Below, one piece after another: positions 44,601 through 53,032 of a DNA stretch of 64,000 nt; position 1 is the first letter of the stretch; each line of letters opens with the position of its first letter. The DNA is from CAZNPA01 sp964575095. GTDB taxonomy: Bacteria; Pseudomonadota; Alphaproteobacteria; Rickettsiales; SXRF01. A model generated the notes under the pieces. That model made no database searches. It saw only the letters and a program-made list of their open reading frames with translations, and was not told the origin of the DNA. The stretch is from assembly GCA_964575095.1 (NCBI GenBank), contig CAZNPA010000002.1:1-64000 (forward strand). The letters run 5' to 3'. The position numbers were made by a program, and so were the translations under genes.

Positions 44601-44637
44601 CATCCTTCGACTCGCCTTCGGCTCGCTCAGGATAACA
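44601..44637. repeat. Palindromic repeat between convergent purH and gdhB
   Basis: The element starts CATCCTTCGACTCGCC and ends GGCTCGCTCAGGATAACA, forming a TCCT..AGGA hairpin. This CCTTCGAC..CTCAGGAT type is a common dispersed repeat in proteobacteria. Here it fills the whole 43-bp convergent gap and may serve as a two-way terminator. Confidence 0.7.
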
Positions 44638-44639
44638 AA

Positions 44640-47600
44640 TTAAAGCCCCCGTACATGCCGTAGCGCTACCATCAATTTCGGTACATCGATGCTGTCGGAG
44701 GATTTTAAGTCTTCCAGGAAGAGGTCGTAGCGCGAAAGTGCTTCTGCATGGGATTTCACCCAGCCTTCGACGCCGCCGTCGCCTGCGAGTACGGACGTCA
44801 CTAGCCGCCGCTGTTCGTCGTACAAATCACCCAAGAGCGCCTGTACCGCCAGGCGTTCCCAGTAGTTGCTGGTTGCGATGCGGTCGGCGCTGGCGCGGAG
44901 CCACCCTAAGCCCAGCCGCGTTCCCAGCGTGAAATACATCTTGCCGACGTCCTGCGCCGGCATTTTGCTGTCGCGTGCCACCGAGACGATGTCGAACGCT
45001 GACGACATCAGCCGCAAATTGGCGATTTTTTCGGCAAGCTGCTCCGGCACTTGCGCTTCGGTCAGCCGCGCCATCAGTTTTTCGGCGTCGGCGCGCGTCG
45101 TTTCCGAATGCAGCGCCAGCTTGTGCTTTTCCATGTCGCGGATGGCGGGCACCATTTCCTTGGCGGTGGCCTCGATGTCGAGCGGCAGCGATTTGTTCCT
45201 GAGCAGCCAGACGGTGACGCGCTCTAAAAACCGGCTGGTGGCGGCGTACATCTCGGCCTGGACGGAGGCGCTGACTTTGCTGGTGATGGCCTCAATGCCG
45301 TTCCACAAATCGCGCAAGCTGAAAGCGTCGCGGGCGATGCTGTAGGCGGCGACGATGTCGCGTGTTGATGCGCCCGAATCCTCGGCGATGTCGAAGAAGA
45401 AGGTGATGCCGGCGCGGTTGACCAGGCTGTTGGTGGCGACCGTGGCGATGATCTCGCGCTTCAGCGGATGTTTTTCGATGGCATCGTTGAATTCCTTGTG
45501 CATGGCCGGCGGGAAATAGCGCTTCAAATCCTCGTCGAAATACGGCTCGTCGGGCAGCGTCGATTCCACCAGCTGGCGGTAAAGCTCCATCTTGGCGTAG
45601 GCCATGAGCACGGCGATTGAGGGGCGGGTCAGGCCTTTCCGCGCCGCCTTGAGTTCGGCCAGTTGCTTGTCCGGTGGCAGGAACTCGATGGCGCGGTCGA
45701 GCATCCCGCTTTTTTCGAGGCGGCTCATCAGCCGCGCCTGCGATTCCAGGAGGCTGGCGCCCTGCTGTTCGGCGATGGTGATCGCCTGCGTTTGCAATAT
45801 GTTGTCTTTCAAGACCAGCGTCGCCACATCTTCGGTCATGGAGGAGAGCAGCTTGTTGCGTTTCTCAGTGGTCAGCTTGCCGCTTGCCACTTCCTGGCTG
45901 AAGGCGATCTTGATGTTGACCTCGTGGTCGGAGCAATCGACACCGGCCGAATTATCGATGGCGTCGGTGTTGATGCGGCCGCCGCTGCGTGCATATTCGA
46001 TGCGGCCCCTCTGCGTGAAGCCGAGATTGCCGCCTTCGCCCACCACTTTGCAGCGCAAATCCTTGCCGTTCACGCGCACGCTGATATTGGCGCGGTCGCC
46101 CACCTGCTCGTGCGTCTCGTCCTCGGCCTTGACGTAGGTACCGATGCCGCCGTTCCACAGCAAATCGACGGGCGCGAGCAGGATGGCGCGGATCAAATCG
46201 TCGGGCGCCCACTTGCTTTTGCTGACACCGAGCGCCGCTTGCGCTTCCTTGGAAAGCTCGATGCTCTTGGCGCTGCGCTCGAAAATACCGCCGCCTTTCC
46301 CAATTAATTCAGCATCGTAATCCTTCCACGTCGAGCGCGGAAGATTGAACAGTCGCTTTCTCTCCTTGAGGCTGGCCTTGGCATCGGGGCTGGGGTCGAT
46401 GAAAATATGCAGGTGGTTGAACGCCGCCACCAGCTGGATGTGGTCGGAAAGCAGCATGCCGTTTCCGAACACGTCGCCCGCCATGTCGCCGATGCCGACG
46501 CAGGTAAAATCCTCTTTATCGATATCGACGCCCATCTCGTGGAAATGCCGCTCGACCGAGACCCAGCCGCCGCGGGCGGTGATGGCCATTTTTTTGTGGT
46601 CGTAGCCGACTGAACCGCCGGAGGCAAACGCATCGCCCAGCCAGAAACCGTACTCCGCCGAGACGGCATTGGCGATGTCGGAAAACGTCGCCGTGCCTTT
46701 GTCGGCGGCAACGACGAGGTACGGATCGTCGCCGTCGTGGCGCACGATGTGTTTGGGCGGCACGACTTTATTTTTGACGATGTTGTCGGTGATGTCGAGC
46801 AGCCCGGAAAGGTAGAGCTTATAGCAAGCAATGCCTTCTTCCATCAACGCGTCGCGCGTCTGCGGCGGGCGTTTGACGATGAAGCCACCCTTGGATCCCA
46901 CCGGCACGATGACCGAATTCTTGACCATCTGTGCTTTCATCAGCCCTAAGACTTCGGTGCGGAAATCATCGTGGCGGTCGGACCAGCGCAGCCCGCCGCG
47001 CGCCACTTTGCCGCCGCGCAGATGGATGCCTTCGACGCGCGGGCTATAGACGAAGATCTCGGCGTAGGGCGACGGTTTGGGCAATTCGGGCACGTTCTTG
47101 GAATCGAGCTTGAACGACAGCACCGGCTTTTCCACGCCTTTTTCGCCGGTTTGGAAATAATTGGTGCGCAGCGTCGCGCACATCACATCGACATAGCGCC
47201 GCAAAATCCTGTCTTCGGTGGCGTTGCTGACCGAGGATAATTGCTCCTCGATAGCGGCGCGCAGCTTCTGCTGTTTTTCGTCGCTGTTCTTTTCGTCGAT
47301 GCCGAACCGCGCCTCGAACAGGGCGACGATATTCTTGGTGATGACCGGGTGCTGTCCCATCGCCTGCTCGATGGCGGTTTGGCTGGCGGCAAAGCCGATC
47401 TGCTTCAAATAATGCGCATAGGCGCGCAGCATCACCACCTGTTTCCATTCCAGTCCGGCCCTGATGACCAGGGCGTTGAAACGGTCGCTTTCCATCTCGC
47501 CGCGCCAGACCTTAAGCAGCGCTTCCTCGACCAGCGGCTTGGCGTGGTCGAGCGCGATGGTGTGCACGGGCGCCTGCAATTTGAAATCGCGGATCCAGAC

Positions 47601-49418
47601 CTGACTGGTCATGCCGACCGGTGTTGCCAGAAACGGGTGCTCCTCGACGACGCGGAACCCGGCATTTTCGAGAATAGGCAGAATATCCGAGAGCGCGATT
47701 TCCTCATGCGGATTGTAGATTTTAAGATGCAGGAAATGGCCGCTTTCGGCGCGCAGGCGGAAGAGGTCGAGCGCCAGACGCCCGCTTTCGCGCGCTGCTT
47801 CGATCTTACCGATGTCGTAGATGGCGGCGGAGACGTCGTAGCGGTTGATGTAGCTTTGCGGGAAGGCGCTGGCGTAAACACGATGCAGCGTGTGCGCCTT
47901 GGCCTCGCCGTATTTGTCCATCAGCCTTGCCAGCAAAAGGTCGCTCCACAGGTAGGCGCATTTGGCGATTTCCTGCTCAATGGCGCCGATATCGACGGAA
48001 GGGATATCGCCCGGCGACGTCTTGACGATAAGGTGCAGCCGCGCCAGCGGCGCTTCGGTGATCTGGGTCGAGAAGGCCGATGTGCTGCCGCTGAATGCCC
48101 TCTCGATGATGGTTTCGATTTGCTGGCGCAGCTCGGTCGAGAACTGCTCGCGCGGCACGAATACCATGCAGCTCACGAAGCGCTCGAACACGTCCTTGCG
48201 CACGAACAGGCGCACGCCCGGCCGCGCTTCCAGCACCAATATGCCCATGCTGGTCTCAAACAATTCGATTTCCGACATCTGCAGCAGCTCGTCGCGCGGC
48301 AGGAACTCGATGATGGTTTTGAGCGCCTTGCCATCGTGGCTGGCGGGGTCGAAGTCGGCGCGTTTTAGTACCTGCACGACTTTGTTGCGCACCAGGGGGA
48401 TGGTCTCGGCGCTCTGGTAATAGACGGTGGAGGTGAAGAGCCCGAGGAAACGCGCGTCGCCGATGACTTTGCCGTTCTTGTCGAAGCGCTTGATGCTGAT
48501 CGAATCCATGGGCACCGGCCGATGCACCGGCGCGCGACGGCTGGATTTGGTGATCTCGATCAATTGCGGCGCCAGAAGCGAATGGCGGATTTCTGCCGAC
48601 AGCGCATCCATCTCGCGCGGCGCCGTATCGTCGGTAATTTTAAGGATGCCCAGCTGCGAATTTTTGACAGGGAGCAGCGCTTCTTTGCCTTTGCCGTCGA
48701 AGAAATCGTATTCGGCGTAGCCCAGGAATATGAAATTGCGGTTGATCAGCCAGCGCAGGAAGTCCTGCACTTCGCTGATATCGTCCTGACTGAATTTTCC
48801 TTTGAGGGCGGAAAGGCGTTTAACCGTATCTTCGCTGCGGTCGACGATGGTTTTCCAGTCTTCGACCGAGGCGCGGATGTGCCGGAGCACCCATTCGATA
48901 TCCTGCTCCAGCTGTTCCGGCGGCAAATTATCGGGAAGACTGAATACCTCAAAATGAATCAGCGATTCTTCGCATGCGCCGGCTGTTTTTGCGCCGGTTA
49001 CCGCCAGCTCTTTCAGGTCGCCCTTGGCGTCGCGGGACACTTTAAAAATGGGATGCAGCGTTTCGCGGATGATAAGTCCATGTCGCGACAGTTCAGCCGA
49101 CAGCGAATCGATGAGAAACGGCATGTCGTCGTTGATGATTTCGATGACCGGGTAATGGCTATCGTAGCCGTGCGCGGATTTCGTCGGCGTGAAGATACGG
49201 ATTTTCGGCGCGTCTTTTTTGCGCGACTGCATGAATGCCAGCGCCGATGCGGCGATATTCACCGCCTGCTTGGGCTGGAACCGCTCAAGATCGGCGGCGG
49301 TCATCTTGGTATAGAACTGGCGCACAAACTCACGCAACTGGCCGTCGGCCTTGGCGGGGAGGGCGTCGATGATTTTGTGGATTTGCGCCGCGTGGTGCTG
49401 ATGGTAAGCGTTTTTCAT
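44640..49418 (-). CDS. gdhB: NAD-specific glutamate dehydrogenase, large (GDH-180 type)
   Basis: The 1,592-residue protein matches the about 180-kDa NAD-GDH family, which deaminates glutamate to 2-oxoglutarate. The long N-terminal regulatory half (ACT-like) is followed by the catalytic core with KNSVIVPVGSKGGFIVKR and GGLRWSDRHDDFR, GIGDMAGDVFGNGML, and a helical C-terminus. The start at 49418 (MKNAYHQHHAAQIHKI) avoids overlap with divergent cysQ; an ATG-like codon at 49469 would overlap it by 11 bp. It is the largest gene in the window. Confidence 0.93.
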   Translation of the reverse strand: MKNAYHQHHAAQIHKIIDALPAKADGQLREFVRQFYTKMTAADLERFQPKQAVNIAASALAFMQSRKKDAPKIRIFTPTKSAHGYDSHYPVIEIINDDMPFLIDSLSAELSRHGLIIRETLHPIFKVSRDAKGDLKELAVTGAKTAGACEESLIHFEVFSLPDNLPPEQLEQDIEWVLRHIRASVEDWKTIVDRSEDTVKRLSALKGKFSQDDISEVQDFLRWLINRNFIFLGYAEYDFFDGKGKEALLPVKNSQLGILKITDDTAPREMDALSAEIRHSLLAPQLIEITKSSRRAPVHRPVPMDSISIKRFDKNGKVIGDARFLGLFTSTVYYQSAETIPLVRNKVVQVLKRADFDPASHDGKALKTIIEFLPRDELLQMSEIELFETSMGILVLEARPGVRLFVRKDVFERFVSCMVFVPREQFSTELRQQIETIIERAFSGSTSAFSTQITEAPLARLHLIVKTSPGDIPSVDIGAIEQEIAKCAYLWSDLLLARLMDKYGEAKAHTLHRVYASAFPQSYINRYDVSAAIYDIGKIEAARESGRLALDLFRLRAESGHFLHLKIYNPHEEIALSDILPILENAGFRVVEEHPFLATPVGMTSQVWIRDFKLQAPVHTIALDHAKPLVEEALLKVWRGEMESDRFNALVIRAGLEWKQVVMLRAYAHYLKQIGFAASQTAIEQAMGQHPVITKNIVALFEARFGIDEKNSDEKQQKLRAAIEEQLSSVSNATEDRILRRYVDVMCATLRTNYFQTGEKGVEKPVLSFKLDSKNVPELPKPSPYAEIFVYSPRVEGIHLRGGKVARGGLRWSDRHDDFRTEVLGLMKAQMVKNSVIVPVGSKGGFIVKRPPQTRDALMEEGIACYKLYLSGLLDITDNIVKNKVVPPKHIVRHDGDDPYLVVAADKGTATFSDIANAVSAEYGFWLGDAFASGGSVGYDHKKMAITARGGWVSVERHFHEMGVDIDKEDFTCVGIGDMAGDVFGNGMLLSDHIQLVAAFNHLHIFIDPSPDAKASLKERKRLFNLPRSTWKDYDAELIGKGGGIFERSAKSIELSKEAQAALGVSKSKWAPDDLIRAILLAPVDLLWNGGIGTYVKAEDETHEQVGDRANISVRVNGKDLRCKVVGEGGNLGFTQRGRIEYARSGGRINTDAIDNSAGVDCSDHEVNIKIAFSQEVASGKLTTEKRNKLLSSMTEDVATLVLKDNILQTQAITIAEQQGASLLESQARLMSRLEKSGMLDRAIEFLPPDKQLAELKAARKGLTRPSIAVLMAYAKMELYRQLVESTLPDEPYFDEDLKRYFPPAMHKEFNDAIEKHPLKREIIATVATNSLVNRAGITFFFDIAEDSGASTRDIVAAYSIARDAFSLRDLWNGIEAITSKVSASVQAEMYAATSRFLERVTVWLLRNKSLPLDIEATAKEMVPAIRDMEKHKLALHSETTRADAEKLMARLTEAQVPEQLAEKIANLRLMSSAFDIVSVARDSKMPAQDVGKMYFTLGTRLGLGWLRASADRIATSNYWERLAVQALLGDLYDEQRRLVTSVLAGDGGVEGWVKSHAEALSRYDLFLEDLKSSDSIDVPKLMVALRHVRGL

Positions 49419-49458
49419 TCGATATCCCGTACGAACTGGTATAGTAGTGTCCTGACTT

Positions 49459-50220
49459 ATGAATACCACTCTTTATTCTCAATATCTAGAGGCTTGCTGC
49501 ACTATTGCTGAGGACGCCGGCGCAATTTTAATGCGCTATTTCAAAGGCGATTTTGCAACGCAACATAAAGCGGATGAAAGCCCCGTCACCGACGCCGATA
49601 TTGAAGCGAACCGGTTCATTTGCCAGGCGCTGGCGAAATTGACGCCGCAGATTCCCGTCGTTGCCGAGGAAGACGAATCGCTCCTGCGCGGCGAACACCG
49701 GATGTTCTGGCTGGTCGACCCGCTCGACGGCACGCTCAGCTTTATCCGGCGCGAAAAAGAGTTTACCGTCAATATCGCGCTGATCAAAGACCGCCGCCCT
49801 GTATTCGGAGCTATCTATGCGCCGCCGGAGGGTACGCTTTATTTCGGTCAGAAAGGCAAGGGGGCGTTTCGCATTTTGACGGGCGGCAAACCCACCGCCA
49901 TTGCCGCCCGCGCGCGGCCGGAAAGAATCACGGTGACGCGCAGTCGTTCCAAGCCAAGACCGGAGGGGCTGGTTTTTTTACAAAAATTCGATGTCGAGCA
50001 CGTGATCAACGTCTCCAGCGCGATTAAATTCTGCCTGGTTGCCGATGGCCGCGCCGATCTTTACACACGCTTCGGCCGCACCATGGAATGGGACACCGCC
50101 GCCGGCCACGCCATCCTGGAAGCCGCCGGCGGCCGCGTCGAAACCGTCGACGGAAAACCGCTGCTCTATGGCAAGCCGCATTTTGAAAACCCGCCGTTTA
50201 TTGCTTATGGGAAACGCTGA
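49459..50220 (+). CDS. cysQ: 3'(2'),5'-bisphosphate nucleotidase CysQ / inositol monophosphatase family
   Basis: The 253-residue protein has the magnesium-dependent phosphatase motifs EDE (about 74), WLVDPLDGT and EWDTAAGHAIL. The CysQ-like features are the segment DPLDGT..FI followed by EFTVNIALI and the MEWDTAAG ending; it recycles adenosine 3',5'-bisphosphate from sulfate assimilation. Substrate assignment is from similarity only. It overlaps convergent rsmA by 16 bp. Confidence 0.88.
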   Translation: MNTTLYSQYLEACCTIAEDAGAILMRYFKGDFATQHKADESPVTDADIEANRFICQALAKLTPQIPVVAEEDESLLRGEHRMFWLVDPLDGTLSFIRREKEFTVNIALIKDRRPVFGAIYAPPEGTLYFGQKGKGAFRILTGGKPTAIAARARPERITVTRSRSKPRPEGLVFLQKFDVEHVINVSSAIKFCLVADGRADLYTRFGRTMEWDTAAGHAILEAAGGRVETVDGKPLLYGKPHFENPPFIAYGKR

Positions 50221-51083
50221 TAGGCTTTCGTGAGGTTACACAGCGTCACCACGTCGAGCTGTTCGGCGCGGAGGTTGCCCAGGATGCCGGATTGGGCAAG
50301 TAGAGCCTCAGTATCGGCGCCCAAACTTTTTAGCGACTGGCGCAGCATTTTGCGTCGCTGGTTGAAGGCGGCGGCCACGACTTTTTCCAGCGTTTCTTTT
50401 TTGACGTCGACCAGAGGTTCGGCGCGCGGCACCAGCGTTACCACCGCCGAGCTGACCTTAGGCGGCGGCGAAAATGCGCCGGGCGGCAATTCCATGTCGA
50501 TGCGGCAGTCGCACAGCCATTGGCTCACCACCGACAGCCGCCCGTAATCTTTGCAATTGGGCTCGGCGACGATGCGCGCCGCCACTTCTTTCTGGAACAT
50601 CAGTGTCAGCGAGGCAAACGCTCTCGCATCGTCGTATATATTTTCCAGCCATTTGAGCAGCAGCGCCGTGCCGACATTATAGGGCAGGTTGGCAACGATG
50701 ATGCGCGGCGCCGGAATCTGCATCAGGTCAAAGCCAAGCGCATCGCCTTCGATGATTTCCAGCTGGTCACCGACGATGGCCTTGATGTCCGCCAATGCGG
50801 CGATGCATCGCGCGTCTTTTTCGATGGCGAAGACTTTTTTGGCGCCGGCCTTAAGCAGCGAGCGCGTGAGGCCACCCGGTCCGGGACCGACCTCGATGAC
50901 ATGGGCTTTGGTCAAATCACCGGCATGTTTTGCAATGCGGTCGGTGATGGCGCCGTCGAGCAGGAAATGCTGCCCCAGCGATTTTTTTGCCGAAAGCCCA
51001 TGCGCTTCTATCACTTTTTTGAGCGGCGGCAAATCCCCGCATTTATTGCGGGGTCCGGCGGGGGTAGAAGTGGGAGGTGACAT
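50205..51083 (-). CDS. rsmA: 16S rRNA dimethyltransferase RsmA (KsgA) with an in-frame REP element
   Basis: RsmA dimethylates A1518 and A1519 of 16S rRNA. The protein has SAKKSLGQHFLLD, SAM motif VGPGPGGLTRSL and the NLPYNV catalytic motif. Residues PAGPRNKCGD (about 8-17) are encoded by a 28-bp REP palindrome (51033-51060) placed just before the conserved LPPLKKVIEAHGL. ATG 51083 is the nearest good start. Whether the extra residues are tolerated or translation starts downstream is unknown. Confidence 0.93.
   Translation of the reverse strand: MSPPTSTPAGPRNKCGDLPPLKKVIEAHGLSAKKSLGQHFLLDGAITDRIAKHAGDLTKAHVIEVGPGPGGLTRSLLKAGAKKVFAIEKDARCIAALADIKAIVGDQLEIIEGDALGFDLMQIPAPRIIVANLPYNVGTALLLKWLENIYDDARAFASLTLMFQKEVAARIVAEPNCKDYGRLSVVSQWLCDCRIDMELPPGAFSPPPKVSSAVVTLVPRAEPLVDVKKETLEKVVAAAFNQRRKMLRQSLKSLGADTEALLAQSGILGNLRAEQLDVVTLCNLTKAYQRFP
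51033..51060. repeat. REP-like palindrome class 2, inside the rsmA N-terminal codons
   Basis: CCCCGCA-TTTAT-TGCGGGG flanked by AT and TCCGGCG. The same 28 bases occur at 54437-54464 and an inverted relative at 51140-51170, so it is a dispersed repeat, read in frame here as PRNKCGD. Confidence 0.85.
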
Positions 51084-51139
51084 ATCAATAATATTGGAAT
51101 AAATTATCATGCATGATTATAGGGCGAGTATACTGGTTA

Positions 51140-51170
51140 TACCGGACCCCGCAACCAGTGCGGGGATAGG
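51140..51170. repeat. REP-like palindrome class 2, inverted partner
   Basis: ACCGGACCCCGCA-ACCAG-TGCGGGGATAGG is head-to-head with the rsmA copy (80 bp away). Its right end, GGGGATAGG, lies three bases before the ATG of the CbiB-like gene. Confidence 0.8.
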
Positions 51171-51172
51171 AT

Positions 51173-52096
51173 ATGGATCGCACCCTGTTCGCACTCTGCG
51201 CGCTGCTTTTTAACGCCGCGTTTGGCGGCCCGAGGGAATGGTACGCGTCGCTGGGGCTGACGCGCATCGCTTTGCTCCCGGCGCGCGGCCTGCGCCATTT
51301 CGAGCGCAAGCTCAACCGCGATCACAGGAGCAGCAGCGAGCGCGAAATGCGCGGCTGGGTGTTGCTGCTGGCGCTGATTGCGGCCAGCGTTGTCATGGGC
51401 CTCGCCGGCGGCTGGTTTCTCCAGCGTAATTTCCATTTCCTCGAACTGGTGCTGGTGGCGGTGCTGCTTCCCGTACGCCCGATATGGGACCGTATCGATT
51501 CCATCCGCAATTCCCTGATTCAGAACAACGTCGCCAAGGCGCGCGAGGCATTTTCCGGCACCGTCTGGCGCCACCATGCGCTGCTCGACGAATTCGGCCT
51601 GGCACGCGCCTCGATCGAAATCACCGCCGTCGATTTTTCGGAAAAGATCGTCTGCCCGCTCTTGGGTTATATTTTTCTCGGTCTGCCCGGACTTCTGGTG
51701 TGCAGGAGCGTGACGCTGGCGCGCGATGTCTTGAGCAATACTCCCGATTTTGCCAAGGGTACGCGTCTGGCGCATGGCGTGCTGCAATATATTCCATCGC
51801 GGCTTTCGGCGCTCTTATGGATGATGACGCCGTTCTTCCTGCCGTCCGGCCGCGTCGACGATGCCGCCAGACGCATTGCGCCCGGACTGGTGGCTGACGC
51901 GCCGCGGCAACTTAATTTACGCGCTGCGTCTGTCGTCGGCAAAGTAGCACTGGGTGGCCCCAGCTCGCCTTACGTGCCGGGGCTATGGCTGGAAAACGGC
52001 ACGCTAAAGCCCAACCGTGCTGACGTGCGCCGCGTGCAGGCGGCGTTTGTGTTCCTGACTATTTTCCTATTTGTGTTTGTTGGCGTGTTTTTTTGA
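51173..52096 (+). CDS. CobD/CbiB-like membrane protein
   Basis: The 307-residue protein resembles adenosylcobinamide-phosphate synthase (CbiB/CobD): early GGPREWYASLGLTR, several membrane segments (about 62-82, 160-180, 200-220, 285-305) and DHRSS..E-R-EMRGW. No other cobalamin gene is near, so it may be a paralogue with another role. The gene starts immediately after a REP element that may provide its ribosome-binding sequence. Confidence 0.75.
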   Translation: MDRTLFALCALLFNAAFGGPREWYASLGLTRIALLPARGLRHFERKLNRDHRSSSEREMRGWVLLLALIAASVVMGLAGGWFLQRNFHFLELVLVAVLLPVRPIWDRIDSIRNSLIQNNVAKAREAFSGTVWRHHALLDEFGLARASIEITAVDFSEKIVCPLLGYIFLGLPGLLVCRSVTLARDVLSNTPDFAKGTRLAHGVLQYIPSRLSALLWMMTPFFLPSGRVDDAARRIAPGLVADAPRQLNLRAASVVGKVALGGPSSPYVPGLWLENGTLKPNRADVRRVQAAFVFLTIFLFVFVGVFF

Positions 52097-52105
52097 TTAG
52101 AAGAT

Positions 52106-52123
52106 GCCGGTTAGTAGACCGGC
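52106..52123 (+). terminator. Small hairpin after the CbiB-like gene
   Basis: GCCGGT-TAGTAG-ACCGGC forms a 6-bp stem 10 bp after the stop. There is no T-run, so termination is uncertain. The following 58 bp to the bdhA stop hold a second short hairpin (CGTC/GACG). Confidence 0.35.
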
Positions 52124-52181
52124 CAGCCATGAGCGGGGCTCCATGTGAGCGTCAGCAGACGCGAACGGGGGCATTAAAAAA

Positions 52182-52964
52182 CTATTGCGCTGTCCAGCCG
52201 CCGTCCATCGAGATGATTTCCCCGGTCATGGCGGCGCCGTTTTCGCCGCAGAGGAACGCGATCATGGCGCCGATTTGTTCCGCCTGCACGAAGCGGTGAC
52301 TGGGTTGTTTTTCGCCTAATAGCTGTTTGGTCGATTCCTCGACGCTGATCTTTTTTTCCTTGGCCTTATCTTCGATTTGTTTTTGCACCAGCGGCGTGTG
52401 CACCCAGCCCGGGCAGATGGCGTTGCAGGTGATATTGGCCGGCGCGTTTTCGAGCGCGATGACTTTGGTCAGGCCGACGATGCCGTGCTTGGCGGCGACA
52501 TAGGCCGCCTTGTTGACCGAGGCCACGAGGCCGTGCGCCGAAGCGATATTGATGATGCGTCCGAAATCGCGTTTTTTCATTCCCGGCAGCGCGGCCTTTA
52601 CGGCATGGAACGCCGACGACAGGTTGATGGCGAGTATGGCGTCCCATTTTTCGGCAGGGAATTCCTCGACCGGTGCCGTGAACTGGATGCCGGCGTTGTT
52701 GACCAGGATGTCGCAGCTGCCGAGCACTTTTTCGCACATCGCAACCATGCCGGCGATGTCGCCGGGGTTGCTCATGTCGGCTGGTGAATAGTCGGCCTGG
52801 ATGCGGTAGGTCGCCTGCGTGTCCTTGACCAATTTCCCGATTTCGTCCTTATCGCCGAAGCCGTTGAAAAGAATATTGCAGCCCTCGATCGCCAGGCTGC
52901 GGGCGATGGCAAGCCCGATGCCGGACGTCGAACCGGTGACGATGGCGTTTTTCCCTTTGAGCAT
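52182..52964 (-). CDS. bdhA: D-3-hydroxybutyrate dehydrogenase
   Basis: BdhA oxidises 3-hydroxybutyrate to acetoacetate with NAD. The 260-residue short-chain dehydrogenase has GSTSGIGLAIA, NNAG, the catalytic Ser, Tyr and Lys (IINIASAHG, YVAAKHG) and the family-typical FVQAEQIGAM..MDGGWTAQ ending. ATG 52964 has GGAGG seven bases upstream; the longer frame to 52991 is rejected. It suggests polyhydroxybutyrate or ketone-body use. Confidence 0.93.
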   Translation of the reverse strand: MLKGKNAIVTGSTSGIGLAIARSLAIEGCNILFNGFGDKDEIGKLVKDTQATYRIQADYSPADMSNPGDIAGMVAMCEKVLGSCDILVNNAGIQFTAPVEEFPAEKWDAILAINLSSAFHAVKAALPGMKKRDFGRIINIASAHGLVASVNKAAYVAAKHGIVGLTKVIALENAPANITCNAICPGWVHTPLVQKQIEDKAKEKKISVEESTKQLLGEKQPSHRFVQAEQIGAMIAFLCGENGAAMTGEIISMDGGWTAQ

Positions 52965-53032
52965 GAGAGCCTCCTTCAATAATGCGACCAAACTGTACGG
53001 CGCTTCGCATAAATTATATAGGGATTTTTTAT

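Noticed and set aside
47241..48368. 375-residue plus-strand ORF antisense to gdhB
   Set aside because: It is a shadow of the GC-rich glutamate dehydrogenase coding sequence with no independent start signal.
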